DNA of 59,795 nucleotides from Candidatus Kuenenia stuttgartensis (lineage in GTDB: Bacteria > Pseudomonadota > Alphaproteobacteria > SMXS01): positions 1 through 59,795 of the forward strand of contig CALQFM020000018.1 of the NCBI GenBank assembly GCA_943329845.2. The letters are read 5' to 3'. Positions 28,387 through 37,667 of the stretch are shown one piece after another. The position numbers and the translations under genes were made by a program. Numbering within the stretch: the stretch's first letter is position 1; every line of letters begins with the position of its first letter. The notes beneath the pieces are model-generated. The model saw nothing but the letters and a program-made list of their open reading frames with translations, did no database searches and had not been told where the DNA came from.

Positions 28387-29639
28387 CCTCGCGTATCAAT
28401 ACGTTAGCCGGAATTCTGCTGCTGCTCGCCGGAGCGGCCGGCACCGCATACGCCCAGTCGCAGAGCGACGTCCAGCGCATCGTCGCGGTCGTCAACGACG
28501 AGCTCATTTCCGAGTACGACGTCAAGGAGAGGATGCAGCTGATCACCTCCACGACGGGCGCCCTGCGCAACCAGGAGGAATACGACCAGCTGCGCAAGAC
28601 CGTCGTCCAGTTGCTGGTCGACGAGAAGCTGCAGCTCCAGGAGGCCAAGGAGCAGAAGATCAACATCACCGACGCCGAGGTGCAGGCGCGGTTCAACGAA
28701 ATGGCCGCGCGCAACAACATCTCCGCCGCCCAGTTCACCCAGGAGCTGTCGCGCATGGGCGCCAGCAAGGACATGATCATGCGGCAGGTGAAGGCCGGCC
28801 TTGCCTGGGAAGAGGTGATCAACGCCCGGCTGCGGCCGTTCCTCGCCATCGGCGACAGCGAGGTGACGGCGTATCTCGACAATCTGAAGAACAACAAGGG
28901 CCAGCCCGAATACCGCATCGGCGAAATCTTCCTCGCCGTCGACTCGCCCGACAAGGACGCCGAGGCCCGGCAGACCGCCGACCGGCTGGTCCGCCAGATC
29001 CGCGAGGGCGCCGAATTCGGCGCCGTGGCGCGCCAGTTCTCGGACGTGGCGACCGGCGCCGTCGGCGGCGACACCGGCTGGGTGATCGGCGACCACATCA
29101 ATCCCGACATCAAGAGCACCGTCCTGAAGCTGCAGGAAGGCCAGGTTTCCGATCCGATCCGCACCACCGCCGGCTACTACATCGTCACCCTCGCCGACCA
29201 GCGCCAGGTGCTGAGCGCCGATCCGGACGACACCCAGATCGAGCTGCAGCAGATCATCGTCAAGACCGGCGCAGACCCCGCCGCCCAGAGCCAGCGCCTC
29301 GCGGCGCAGGCGGCCACCTTGAAGGAATGCAGCGGCGTCCCCCAGCTCGCCAGCACCATGGGCGCCACCGACACCGGCAGCCTCGGCACCGTCCGCCTGG
29401 GCGACCTGCCGCCGCCGGTGAAAAAGGCGATCCGTCCGCTCGACGTGGGCCAGGCCAGTGAGCCGGTCCGCACCGGCACCGATTTCCGCGTGCTGGTGGT
29501 CTGCGGCAAGAAGACCGCCGACGTGAAGGAGCCGAGCCCGGCCGAGATCGAGGACTTCCTCAGCAACCAGCGCCTTGCGATGATGGCGCGGCGCTATCTC
29601 CGCGACCTGCGCCGTGACGCGATCATCGACTACAAGTAG
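28383..29639 (+). CDS. surA: SurA-like periplasmic chaperone/peptidyl-prolyl isomerase
   Basis: 418 residues with a signal peptide (to AYA, residue 24). The SurA N-terminal helical domain (VQRIVAVVNDELISEYDVKERM) is followed by a single parvulin-type PPIC domain (about 175-270: RIGEIFLAVDSP, GAEFGAVARQFSD, GGDTGWV). The second parvulin region is degenerate. It escorts outer-membrane proteins such as LptD. ATG lies inside the lptD stop (ATGA), so expression is coupled. The end overlaps pdxA by 26 bases. Confidence 0.93.
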   Translation: MTSRINTLAGILLLLAGAAGTAYAQSQSDVQRIVAVVNDELISEYDVKERMQLITSTTGALRNQEEYDQLRKTVVQLLVDEKLQLQEAKEQKINITDAEVQARFNEMAARNNISAAQFTQELSRMGASKDMIMRQVKAGLAWEEVINARLRPFLAIGDSEVTAYLDNLKNNKGQPEYRIGEIFLAVDSPDKDAEARQTADRLVRQIREGAEFGAVARQFSDVATGAVGGDTGWVIGDHINPDIKSTVLKLQEGQVSDPIRTTAGYYIVTLADQRQVLSADPDDTQIELQQIIVKTGADPAAQSQRLAAQAATLKECSGVPQLASTMGATDTGSLGTVRLGDLPPPVKKAIRPLDVGQASEPVRTGTDFRVLVVCGKKTADVKEPSPAEIEDFLSNQRLAMMARRYLRDLRRDAIIDYK

Positions 29640-30648
29640 ACGCATCCCGCCGCTCGCGCTCACCATGGGTGAGCCTTCGGGGATCGGCCCCGACATATCC
29701 CTCGCCGCCTGGCTGCGCCGCGACACGGCGAAGGTGCCGCCGTTCTTCCTGCTCGCCTGCCCCGGCCTGATCCGCCAGCGGGCCCGGATGCTGGGCCTGG
29801 ACGTACCGATCCGCGAGATCGCCGCCCCGCATGAAGCCGCTTCGGTTTTCCCCGACGCCCTGCCCGTGCTGCCTCTCGGCCGTTCGGTGCAGGCAAAGCC
29901 CGGCAGGCCGGATCCGGCCAACGCGAAGGCGGTACTCGACTCCATCGAGACGGCGACAGAACTGTTCACCCAGGGTGCGGCCTCCGCCATCGTCACCAAC
30001 CCGATCCAGAAGGCGACCCTCTACGAGGCAGGATTCGAGCATCCCGGCCACACCGAGTTCTTCGAGTTCCTGGCCGGCCACTTCGCCTTCGCCGTGATGA
30101 TGCTCGCCGTGCCTGGCTTGCGCGTCGTGCCTGTGACGGTCCACAAACCGCTGGCGGCAGTGCCGAAGGCGCTGACCACGGACCTGATCGTCAGGACCGG
30201 CCGGACCGTCGCGGCCTCGCTGAAGGACGATTTTGGCATCGCCGCCCCGCGCCTCGCCGTCGCCGGCCTGAACCCGCATGCGGGCGAAGCCGGCACCATC
30301 GGCCGCGAGGAAATCGAGATCATCGCCCCGGCCGTCGCGGCGCTGCGCGCCGAAGGCATCGACGTCAGCGGCCCGCGTCCGGCCGACACGCTGTTTCACA
30401 GGGAGGCGCGCGCCGGCTATGACGCCGCGCTGTGCATGTACCACGATCAGGCGCTGATCCCGCTCAAGACCATCAATTTCCACGAGGGCGTCAACGTCAC
30501 CATCGGCCTGCCCTTCGTGCGCACCTCGCCCGACCACGGCACCGCCCTCGACATCGCCGGCACCGGCAAGGCCGATCCGCGCAGCCTGATCGCCGCGCTG
30601 AAGCTGGGCCGCGACATCGCCCGCGCCCGCCGCCGGATAAGCGCATGA
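29614..30648 (+). CDS. pdxA: 4-hydroxythreonine-4-phosphate dehydrogenase
   Basis: 344 residues from a GTG at 29614, inside the end of surA. PdxA of the DXP-dependent pyridoxal phosphate pathway: [36 protein letters not shown], metal His in [10 protein letters not shown] and [14 protein letters not shown]. The first 10-12 residues before PLALTMGEP are poorly conserved and the true start could be later, but no other good start codon exists. Stop overlaps rsmA (ATGA). Confidence 0.95.
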   Translation: MTRSSTTSRRIPPLALTMGEPSGIGPDISLAAWLRRDTAKVPPFFLLACPGLIRQRARMLGLDVPIREIAAPHEAASVFPDALPVLPLGRSVQAKPGRPDPANAKAVLDSIETATELFTQGAASAIVTNPIQKATLYEAGFEHPGHTEFFEFLAGHFAFAVMMLAVPGLRVVPVTVHKPLAAVPKALTTDLIVRTGRTVAASLKDDFGIAAPRLAVAGLNPHAGEAGTIGREEIEIIAPAVAALRAEGIDVSGPRPADTLFHREARAGYDAALCMYHDQALIPLKTINFHEGVNVTIGLPFVRTSPDHGTALDIAGTGKADPRSLIAALKLGRDIARARRRISA

Positions 30649-31502
30649 GCCTGCCGCCTTTACGCGACGTCATCGCCCGCTACGGCCTCGCGGCGAAGAA
30701 GTCGCTGGGCCAGAACTTCCTGCTCGACCTGAACCTGACCGCGCGCATCGCCCGGGGTGCCGGCGTCGGGCCGGACTCGGTGGTCTATGAGGTCGGCCCC
30801 GGACCCGGCGGCCTGACCCGCGCGCTGCTGGAAGCCGGCGCGACGGTGATCGCCGTCGAGAAAGACGACCGCTGCATCGAGGCGCTGGCCGAGGTGCAGG
30901 CCGCTTATCCCGGCCGGCTACAGGTCGTGCCCGCCGATGCGCTCAAGGTCGACGAGGCGGAACTGCTGGGCGGCGCCACGGCGCAGGTGGTGGCCAACCT
31001 GCCCTACAACGTGTCGACCGTGCTGCTCGCCAAATGGCTGACGTCGGAGACCTGGCCGCCGTTCTTCTCCAGCCTGACCCTGATGTTCCAGCGCGAGGTG
31101 GCCGACCGGATCGCCGCCCCGCCCGGCGGCAAGGAATATGGCCGCCTGTCCGTGCTCAGCCAGTGGCGCACGTTGCCCAAGCGACTGTTCGACATTCCGC
31201 CGTCGGCCTTCGTGCCACAGCCCAAGATCACCTCGTCGGTGGTGCATTTCAGCGTGTTGAAGGAGCCGGTCGCGCCGGCCGAGCTGCGCGACCTGAAGAC
31301 GGTGGTCGACGCGGCGTTCAACCAGCGCCGGAAAATGCTGCGGTCGAGCCTGAAGGGGTTGGGAGTCGATACGGAACGGCTGCTGGCGGAGGCCGGAATT
31401 GAGCCCACATTGCGAGCCGAGGTGCTGTCGGTGGAGCAGTTCTGCGCGCTGGCGCGGGCGCTGAACGCCATCCTGCAAGCGAAGCCGGCTTGTTCTACCT
31501 AA
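30645..31502 (+). CDS. rsmA: 16S rRNA dimethyladenosine methyltransferase
   Basis: 285 residues, also called KsgA. SAM fold with [41 protein letters not shown], and catalytic motif [25 protein letters not shown] and [11 protein letters not shown] are conserved. It methylates the two adenines of helix 45 in 16S rRNA. ATG overlaps the pdxA stop, completing the lptD-surA-pdxA-rsmA operon. Confidence 0.97.
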   Translation: MSLPPLRDVIARYGLAAKKSLGQNFLLDLNLTARIARGAGVGPDSVVYEVGPGPGGLTRALLEAGATVIAVEKDDRCIEALAEVQAAYPGRLQVVPADALKVDEAELLGGATAQVVANLPYNVSTVLLAKWLTSETWPPFFSSLTLMFQREVADRIAAPPGGKEYGRLSVLSQWRTLPKRLFDIPPSAFVPQPKITSSVVHFSVLKEPVAPAELRDLKTVVDAAFNQRRKMLRSSLKGLGVDTERLLAEAGIEPTLRAEVLSVEQFCALARALNAILQAKPACST

Positions 31503-31571
31503 AGCAGCCAGGCTGAAACCGACCCTTAGTGGACGTACGATTGCCCGTTCATCTTCGACCCACATAGTGAA

Positions 31572-31778
31572 CTATCCATAGACCGCCCACTTAGCCCCGC
31601 CGACAAGCCAGCCAACAACCCAGAAGCCAAGAAACCGTATAAACCATCTGCGGGTGAGCACCTTCCGCGTCGGGTCCTGCGGCTTGTACCAGTGATAAGC
31701 CCAGGGAAAAAAGCTGATTGCGCAGCCAAGCCACGCCAGAATGAATAGCCCGTCAAAAGCGGTGCTGCCCCAATGCAT
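31572..31778 (-). CDS. small two-helix membrane protein of unknown function
   Basis: 68 residues. Two hydrophobic segments, FDGLFILAWLGCAISFFPWAY (8-28) and RFLGFWVVGWLVGGAKWAVYG (48-68), flank a basic loop YKPQDPTRKVLTRRW. The ATG has GAGG immediately upstream. Base composition is visibly more AT-rich than the flanking operon. Family not recognised. Confidence 0.6.
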   Translation of the reverse strand: MHWGSTAFDGLFILAWLGCAISFFPWAYHWYKPQDPTRKVLTRRWFIRFLGFWVVGWLVGGAKWAVYG

Positions 31779-31896
31779 GCCTCGATTCTAGCACTGCCGG
31801 CAGGCGGTTCCGAGGGGCTATGGACGGGTCTAGCCGCCTGTCGGAAACGACCCATTGCGGACATGGAGCGCCTTCCTCGGTGTCGTGTTGAGGGGT

Positions 31897-32418
31897 TCAA
31901 GGCCCACCTTCTACGCCCGGTGCCACCGCGAACCCCTCGGGCCGACCCTGACCCGCAAGCTCATCGATTTCGTCGTTGAAAATCATGAGGTTTTTGTCGA
32001 ATTGCCAACCGTTCATCCCCTGATCAGCTTGGTAAACACCGTTGCTGGCAAGCAAGACGCGAAACCTCTGGCCAGGTATCAGGATCGCTATGTCGCAGGA
32101 CGTCGTGTAAGCGACGGTAATCTCATCTCCCACGACATCACCCTTCCATTTTCGTAGAATCCTGAGATAAGCGACGGGAGCTTGCATGTCCTCTGCTGTC
32201 GCGCTGGAGGTCTCTGCCCCGCTCTGCATTGCCGTGATTACTTCAGCATCCATAACCACAGCTGCACGATCGAATGCCTCCCGGGCGAACTGTCGAACTT
32301 CCCTCTCGGAATAATTGTCAGGGGGAAATTTACATGCGTTGGCCGGACCAGAAATTAGAAGTCCGCTGGTCGTCAGAAGGCCTAATAACAGTAGAACTGG
32401 TGGCCTGATACTGCGCAT
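31897..32418 (-). CDS. secreted protein, possible NTR/OB-like fold
   Basis: 173 residues with a signal peptide ending ANA (residue 28), so the mature protein begins with Cys29 (CKFPPDNYSEREV). It has two further features of TIMP/netrin-like (NTR) domains: an early AFDRAAVVMDAEV strand and YLRILRKWKGDVVGDEITVAYTTSCDIAILIPGQRFRVLLAS. The pairing of Cys29 with the Cys in TTSCD would match. Lipobox rules are not met, so it is probably soluble and periplasmic. It lies in the AT-rich insert. Function is unknown; the fold call is inference. Confidence 0.65.
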   Translation of the reverse strand: MRSIRPPVLLLLGLLTTSGLLISGPANACKFPPDNYSEREVRQFAREAFDRAAVVMDAEVITAMQSGAETSSATAEDMQAPVAYLRILRKWKGDVVGDEITVAYTTSCDIAILIPGQRFRVLLASNGVYQADQGMNGWQFDKNLMIFNDEIDELAGQGRPEGFAVAPGVEGGP

Positions 32419-32470
32419 CCAGCAAGGCTGTCAGCCCGCGATAACGAAGGCAAGTGCTTCCTACCGCCAC

Positions 32471-32529
32471 GTCCGCTTTCCACCCCTTGTTGCCCTTCTG
32501 GCCGACTGCCAACACTCCCAAAAGCAGAC
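32471..32529. repeat. possible dispersed imperfect inverted repeat
   Basis: GTCCGCTTT (32471-32479) and AAAGCAGAC (32521-32529) are inverted with one mismatch, 41 bases apart, in a gene-poor gap after the secreted-protein gene. Short sequences with a GTCCGCTTT core recur between genes in many Rhizobiales and relatives. Only one copy is seen here, so this is weak. Confidence 0.25.
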
Positions 32530-32584
32530 ATTGGGGGCCACATGCCGGAACATCCTGCATGGGATACGCAGATGAAGGAGGCGT

Positions 32585-33214
32585 TCAATCCACCCCGCGC
32601 AAGCGGTTGACGAACTCGGCCATGCCGACCTGTCGCTCGCGGCGGGCGCGCTCGGCGGCCAGGATGGCCTTAACCTTCGCCAGGCTTTCTTCGACGTCCA
32701 CGTTCACCACCACATAGTCGTATTCGGCCCAGTGGCTCATTTCCTCGGATGCCTTCGCCATGCGGGCGGCGACTACCTCGTCGCTATCCTGCGCGCGGGT
32801 CCGCAGGCGTTTTTCCAGCTCCTCGGTCGAGGGCGGCAGGATGAAGATGCGCACCACGTCGGTGCGGGCCTTGCCGGACAGCTGCTGGGTGCCCTGCCAG
32901 TCGATGTCGAACAGCACGTCCCTGCCCGCCTCCAGCGCCGCGAACACCGGCTGGCTGGGCGTGCCATACATGTTGCCGAACACCCGCGCATGCTCCAGCA
33001 GCGCGCCCTCCTCGACCATCCGGTCGAACCGGGCGTGGTCGACGAAATAATAGTCCTTGCCCTCAACTTCCCCCGGGCGCGGCGGACGCGTGGTCACCGA
33101 CACCGACATCGTAATGTCCGGGTCCTGGTCCAGCAGCAGGCGCGAGATCGTCGTCTTGCCCGCGCCCGAGGGCGAGGACAGCACCAGCATCAGGCCGCGC
33201 CGTTGGATGCTCAT
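32585..33214 (-). CDS. gmk: guanylate kinase
   Basis: 209 residues from ATG 33214, which overlaps the yicC stop in ATGA. P-loop LSSPSGAGKTTISRLLL, GMP-binding SVSVTTRPPRPGEVEGKDYYFVD and FDIDWQGTQQL are complete. It makes GDP from GMP. The yicC-gmk coupling is standard. Confidence 0.97.
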   Translation of the reverse strand: MSIQRRGLMLVLSSPSGAGKTTISRLLLDQDPDITMSVSVTTRPPRPGEVEGKDYYFVDHARFDRMVEEGALLEHARVFGNMYGTPSQPVFAALEAGRDVLFDIDWQGTQQLSGKARTDVVRIFILPPSTEELEKRLRTRAQDSDEVVAARMAKASEEMSHWAEYDYVVVNVDVEESLAKVKAILAAERARRERQVGMAEFVNRLRGVD

Positions 33215-34101
33215 TCGATGTTCGCCACCTGCTCGCGCAGCTGGTCGATCACCGCCTTGAGGTCGAGGCCGATGCGCGACAGCGCCGGATCCGACGACTT
33301 GGAGCACACGGTGTTGGCCTCGCGCCCGAATTCCTGGGACAGGAAGTCCAGCTTGCGGCCGGCCGGCCCGCCGTTGTCCAGCAGCTCGGTGGCGGCGAGC
33401 ACATGGGCGCCCAGCCGGTCCAGCTCCTCGCGGACGTCGGCCTTGACGGCCATGTAGGCGGCTTCCTGTGCCAGCCGGTCCTGGTCGATCGGCACGCTCG
33501 AGCCGCTCAGCAGGTCGGAAATCTGCTTGTGGAGCTTTTCGCGCATGGCGCCCGGCTGCTGCGACGGCACGGCGCGCGCCAGCGCGACCAGTTCGCCGAT
33601 GGTGCGGATCTCGTCATGCAGCACCGTGGCCATGCGGGCGCCCTCGCCGCGGCGCATGGCGACAACGCCGCGCAGCGCCTCGGCCAGGCCGGCGAGAAGG
33701 ATTCTGTCGCGTTCGGCGACCTGCTCCTCGGTGAGCGTGGTGTCCTTCACCTCGATCACGCCGCGCAACTCCAGCAGTTCCTCGATGCGCGGCTTCTTCA
33801 AGCCGTGGCGCTTGGCGGCGGCCTTGGCGGCATCGACCAGGCTGTCGAGCACCTGGTTGTTCACATGGACGCCGGCATTGGCGTTGACCCGGTCGAACGT
33901 CAGCACGCAGTTCACATTGCCGCGCGTGAGATGCTCGGCCATCATCGCCCGGGCCGGAATATCCAGGCTTTCAAGGCCCTGGGGCAGCCGCATGCGCACA
34001 TCGAGACCCTTGCCGTTGACGCTTTTGACCTCCCACACCCAGCGATACTCTTGCCACGCGCCGTCGAGGCGGGCGAAACCGGTCATGCTGGCGATGGCCA
34101 T
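33211..34101 (-). CDS. yicC: YicC family endoribonuclease
   Basis: 296 residues. The N-terminal SMTGFARLDGAWQEYRWVWEVKSVNGKGLDVRMRLPQGLE and C-terminal ELDRLGAHVLAATELLDNGGPAGRKLDFLSQEFGREANTVCSKS are the two conserved YicC blocks. Family members are endoribonucleases linked to sRNA and mRNA decay. Its stop overlaps gmk. Upstream the gene faces an SDR on the other strand, separating it from mltG. Confidence 0.94.
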   Translation of the reverse strand: MAIASMTGFARLDGAWQEYRWVWEVKSVNGKGLDVRMRLPQGLESLDIPARAMMAEHLTRGNVNCVLTFDRVNANAGVHVNNQVLDSLVDAAKAAAKRHGLKKPRIEELLELRGVIEVKDTTLTEEQVAERDRILLAGLAEALRGVVAMRRGEGARMATVLHDEIRTIGELVALARAVPSQQPGAMREKLHKQISDLLSGSSVPIDQDRLAQEAAYMAVKADVREELDRLGAHVLAATELLDNGGPAGRKLDFLSQEFGREANTVCSKSSDPALSRIGLDLKAVIDQLREQVANIE

Positions 34102-34161
34102 GGGGTCTCCTGGGTCGTTTCGGTGGGCGCGAACTATATCGCCCTATAACGATTGCCGTCG

Positions 34162-34917
34162 ATGAAAAACCCGAAATCCATCCTGATTACCGGTGCTTCG
34201 AGCGGAATCGGCGAGGCGCTGGCGCTCCGTTACGCGGCGCCTCGCGTGACGCTTCATCTGTGCGGCCGGGACCGGCCGCGGCTCGATGATGTCGCTTCGC
34301 GATGCACCGAGAAAGGCGCGACTGTGTTGGCGGAGGTGATCGACGTCGCTGACGAGGGAGCCACACGCGACTGGACCGAGCGTTGCGACGCCATCCATCC
34401 GCTCGACCTGGTGATCGCCAACGCCGGTGTCGGGATCGGCCAGAGCGAAGGCACGCTGGCGGGCGTCGCCGCGTTGACCTTCGCGGTCAACGTCGACGGC
34501 GTGTTCCATACCGTCCATCCCGCCGCCGAGATCATGCGCCGGCGCCGCCGTGGCCAGATCGCCATCGTCAGCTCGGTCGCCGGCTATCAGGGACTGGCGT
34601 CGACGCCGGCCTACTCGGCGTCGAAGGCGGCGGTGAAGGCCTATGGCGAGGCGTTGCGCGGCTATCTGGAGCCGGACGGCATCGAGGTGTGCGTAATCTG
34701 CCCCGGATTCGTCGCCAGCCGGATCACCGACCGCAACGACTTCGCCATGCCGTTCTTCATGCACGCCGACCGCGCCGCGCGCATCATCGAGCGCGGCCTG
34801 GCGCGCAACCGGGGCCGGATCACCTTCCCATGGCAGATGGTCATCGTCGCGCGGTTGCTGGTGAACCTGCCGATGTGGGCCGTCGACTGGACCGCGCGGC
34901 GCGCACCGCGGAAGTAG
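34162..34917 (+). CDS. short-chain dehydrogenase/reductase
   Basis: 251 residues. LITGASSGIGEALALRY (Rossmann), VIANAGVGIGQ, IAIVSSVAGYQGLASTPAYSASKAA with Ser/Tyr/Lys catalytic residues, and VCVICPGFVASRITDRN. A C-terminal hydrophobic stretch, ITFPWQMVIVARLLVNLPMWAVDW, may associate with the membrane, as in some DHRS7-like SDRs. Substrate unknown. No ribosome site is evident at ATG 34162 or TTG 34153. It runs opposite to its neighbours yicC and mltG. Confidence 0.85.
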   Translation: MKNPKSILITGASSGIGEALALRYAAPRVTLHLCGRDRPRLDDVASRCTEKGATVLAEVIDVADEGATRDWTERCDAIHPLDLVIANAGVGIGQSEGTLAGVAALTFAVNVDGVFHTVHPAAEIMRRRRRGQIAIVSSVAGYQGLASTPAYSASKAAVKAYGEALRGYLEPDGIEVCVICPGFVASRITDRNDFAMPFFMHADRAARIIERGLARNRGRITFPWQMVIVARLLVNLPMWAVDWTARRAPRK

Positions 34918-34945
34918 AATCTCGAAGCTTCTGCGGCCTGACCGA

Positions 34946-35995
34946 CTAGCGGCCGGCGCCCTGACGTTCGAGCGCGCGCCAGTTCTGCACGTTGCGCTGG
35001 TGTTCGGCGTAGGACTTCGAGAACGCGTGGCCGCCGCTGCCGTCGGCGACGAAATACAGGTCTTCGGTTTCCATCGGGTTCAGCACGGCCTTTAGTGACT
35101 CGAGGCCCGGATTGGCGATGGGCGTCGGCGGCAGGCCGACGAACTTGTAGGTGTTGTAGGGCGTATCGCCCTGCAGTTCGGACAGCAGGATCGGCCGGCC
35201 CAGCTTCTCGCCGCCCTTGATGCCGTAGACGATGGTCGGGTCCGACTGCAGCGGCATGCCGGCGCGCAGCCGGTTGACGAACACGCCGGCGATGCGCGGC
35301 CGCTCGGCCGGCACGCCGGTTTCCTTCTCGACGATCGACGCGAGGATCAACGCCTGTTCCGGGGTCTGCAACGGCAGGTTGGGCGCCCGCTTTTCCCACA
35401 GCGTGGCCAGGTTCCGGTCCATGGCGGCGCGCATCCGCGCCACGATGCCGGCGCGGCTGTCGCCAAGGCTGAAATGGTAGGTTTCCGGCAGCAGGCGGCC
35501 TTCCGGCGGCAGCGGCCCGGGATCGCCGTCGAGCGCTGGTTCGGCACGGATCAGCGCGTCCACCTGCCGGACGCTGAGGCCTTCGGCGACGGTGAAGCGC
35601 CGCACCACGGTCTTGCCCGATCGCAGCAGGTCCAGCACGCCGCGCATGGTCGACCCGGGCGGGATCCGGTACTCGCCCGCCTTCAGCTTGCGGTCGGCGC
35701 CGGTGATCTTGGAAGCGACGAGGAACAGCGTGGTGCTGTCGATGACGCCCGCCTCCCTCAGCACCGCCGCCGCGCCGCGCACGCCGGAACCCTTGGGAAT
35801 GACCACGGTGATCTCGGACGCCGGCCCCCTGACCGACTGGATCATCCAGAGGCTGTACCCCCCGATGCCGGCAATGGCGAGCACGAGCAGCAGGAAAAGC
35901 AGCGCCAGCCAACGGCTAAGCCGCCGAGGTTTCGGCCCCGGCTGTTCAAGCGGTGTCTGGAAGGGCCCGGCAGCGGTCGTCGGTTCGTCCGCCAT
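34946..35995 (-). CDS. mltG: endolytic transglycosylase MltG
   Basis: 349 residues. One membrane helix (about 29-51) after a Pro-rich cytoplasmic tail, a LysM-like region (ITVVIPKGSGVRGAAAVL), then the YceG catalytic domain with SIVEKET (catalytic Glu at about 223) and SDPTIVYGI, and YNTYKFVGLPPTPIANPG. It cuts nascent glycan strands. It follows fabF, as in most alphaproteobacteria. Confidence 0.95.
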   Translation of the reverse strand: MADEPTTAAGPFQTPLEQPGPKPRRLSRWLALLFLLLVLAIAGIGGYSLWMIQSVRGPASEITVVIPKGSGVRGAAAVLREAGVIDSTTLFLVASKITGADRKLKAGEYRIPPGSTMRGVLDLLRSGKTVVRRFTVAEGLSVRQVDALIRAEPALDGDPGPLPPEGRLLPETYHFSLGDSRAGIVARMRAAMDRNLATLWEKRAPNLPLQTPEQALILASIVEKETGVPAERPRIAGVFVNRLRAGMPLQSDPTIVYGIKGGEKLGRPILLSELQGDTPYNTYKFVGLPPTPIANPGLESLKAVLNPMETEDLYFVADGSGGHAFSKSYAEHQRNVQNWRALERQGAGR

Positions 35996-36004
35996 GGGCC
36001 GCCG

Positions 36005-37270
36005 TCAGGTGAACTTCTTGAAGATCACGCTGGCGTTGGTGCCGCCGAAGCCGAACGAGTTCGACATCACGGCGCGAACCGGCCGCTCCTTGGCTTTGTG
36101 CGGCACCAGATCCATGCCCATGCAGTTCTCGGACGGGTTGTCCAGGTTCAGCGTGGGCGGCACCACCTGATCGCGCATGGCGAGCAGGCAGAAGATCGCC
36201 TCGACCGCGCCGGCGGCGCCGAGCAGATGGCCGATGGAGGATTTCGTCGACGACATGGACAGCCGGTTGGCGGATGCGCCGAACAGCCGGCGCACGGCGC
36301 CCAGCTCGATCTCGTCGCCCAGCGGCGTCGAGGTGCCGTGCGCGTTGACGTAGTCGATCTCGTCGAGGCCCAGGCCCGAGCGCTTCAGCGCCGCCTGCAT
36401 GGCGCGGAACGCGCCATCGCCTTCCGGCGACGGGGCGGTGATGTGGTAGGCGTCGCCCGACATGCCGTAGCCGACGATCTCGCCATAGATCTTGGCGCCG
36501 CGCGCCTTGGCGTGCTCGAGCTCTTCCAGGATGACGATGCCGGCCCCCTCGCCCATGACGAAGCCGTCGCGGTCCCGGTCATAGGGGCGCGAGGCCTTGG
36601 TGGGCTGGTCGTTGAACTGTGTCGACAGCGCCTTGGCCTGGCTGAACCCGGCCATGCCGATGCGGCAGATCGCCGCTTCCGCGCCGCCCGCCACCATCAC
36701 GTCGGCGTCGTCCAGCATGATCAGCCGGGCGGCGTCGCCGATGGCGTGCGCACCCGACGAACAGGCGGTGACCACCGCGTGGTTCGGACCCTTGAAGCCG
36801 TGCTTGATCTGGATCTGGCCCGAGACAAGGTTGATCAGGCGGCCGGAGATGAAGAACGGGCTGACGCGGCGCGGCCCCTTCTCGTTCAGCGTGGTCACGG
36901 CCTCCTCGATGCCCGGCAGGCCGCCGATGCCCGATCCGATCATACAGCCGGTGCGGATGCGCTCCTGCTCGTCGGTCGGATGCCAGCCGGCGTCCTCGAG
37001 GGCGATGTCCGCGGCGGCGACGCCGAACAGGATGAAGTCATCGACCTTGCGCTGTTCCTTCGGCTCCATCCACTGGTCCGGATTGAACGAGCCGTCGGTG
37101 CCGTCGCCAAGCGGCACGTCGCACGCGATCTTCGCCGCGTAGTCCGTCGTGTCGAATTTGGTGATGGCACGGGCGCCCGACTGACCTTCGATCAGCCGGC
37201 GCCAAGGAATATCGATGCCCGCGCCCAAAGGCGTGACCAGCCCCAGGCCTGTGACCACTACTCGCCGCAT
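36005..37270 (-). CDS. fabF: 3-oxoacyl-[ACP] synthase II
   Basis: 421 residues from ATG 37270 (MRRVVVTGLGLVTPLG); ATG 37288 would add six residues. Thiolase-fold condensing enzyme with active-site Cys in VTACSSGAHAIG, His in YVNAHGTSTPLGD and His in SSTKSSIGHLLGAAGA. It elongates acyl-ACP. It lies directly after acpP in the fab cluster. Complete. Confidence 0.97.
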   Translation of the reverse strand: MRRVVVTGLGLVTPLGAGIDIPWRRLIEGQSGARAITKFDTTDYAAKIACDVPLGDGTDGSFNPDQWMEPKEQRKVDDFILFGVAAADIALEDAGWHPTDEQERIRTGCMIGSGIGGLPGIEEAVTTLNEKGPRRVSPFFISGRLINLVSGQIQIKHGFKGPNHAVVTACSSGAHAIGDAARLIMLDDADVMVAGGAEAAICRIGMAGFSQAKALSTQFNDQPTKASRPYDRDRDGFVMGEGAGIVILEELEHAKARGAKIYGEIVGYGMSGDAYHITAPSPEGDGAFRAMQAALKRSGLGLDEIDYVNAHGTSTPLGDEIELGAVRRLFGASANRLSMSSTKSSIGHLLGAAGAVEAIFCLLAMRDQVVPPTLNLDNPSENCMGMDLVPHKAKERPVRAVMSNSFGFGGTNASVIFKKFT

Positions 37271-37304
37271 CAACGCTGTCCGTTCCATTGCACCCGAGTA
37301 GGAT

Positions 37305-37538
37305 TTAGCTCGCCTGCTCGATGAAATCGACCGCGTCCTTCACGGTGAGGATCTTCTCGGCGGCGTCGTCCGGAATTTCGATGCCGAACTCTTCCTCGAA
37401 CGCCATGACCAGCTCGACGGTGTCCAGGCTGTCCGCGCCCAGATCGTCGATGAAGCTTGCGCCTTCGGTGACCTTGTCCTCGTCAACGCCCAGATGCTCG
37501 ACCACGACCTTTTTCACGCGTTCAGCAACGTCGCTCAT
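37305..37538 (-). CDS. acpP: acyl carrier protein
   Basis: 77 residues. Acidic four-helix protein with the phosphopantetheine Ser37 in [31 protein letters not shown] precedes the ATG. It carries fatty acyl chains for FabD, FabG and FabF encoded around it. A 6-bp hairpin lies in its 130-base leader (37582-37600), possibly a processing or attenuation element. Confidence 0.98.
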   Translation of the reverse strand: MSDVAERVKKVVVEHLGVDEDKVTEGASFIDDLGADSLDTVELVMAFEEEFGIEIPDDAAEKILTVKDAVDFIEQAS

Positions 37539-37667
37539 TTCAGTATTCCCTTGAAGGTTTGTCGTTAAACCGTTGAACACACTGCCAAAGATTCTGGCAG
37601 AATTTACCCGGCAGGTTACCGTTGGTTGCCGTGTCGTATCATAAATCCCTGACCTTTGCCAGCAACC

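Noticed and set aside
32330-32588. Short minus-strand frames downstream of gmk and upstream of the secreted protein
   Set aside because: No start signal, no coding pattern; the sequence looks like intergenic repeat.
37582-37600. CTGCCA/TGGCAG hairpin upstream of acpP as a terminator
   Set aside because: Loop 7 bases, no U tract in the minus direction; kept only as a possible leader element in the acpP note.
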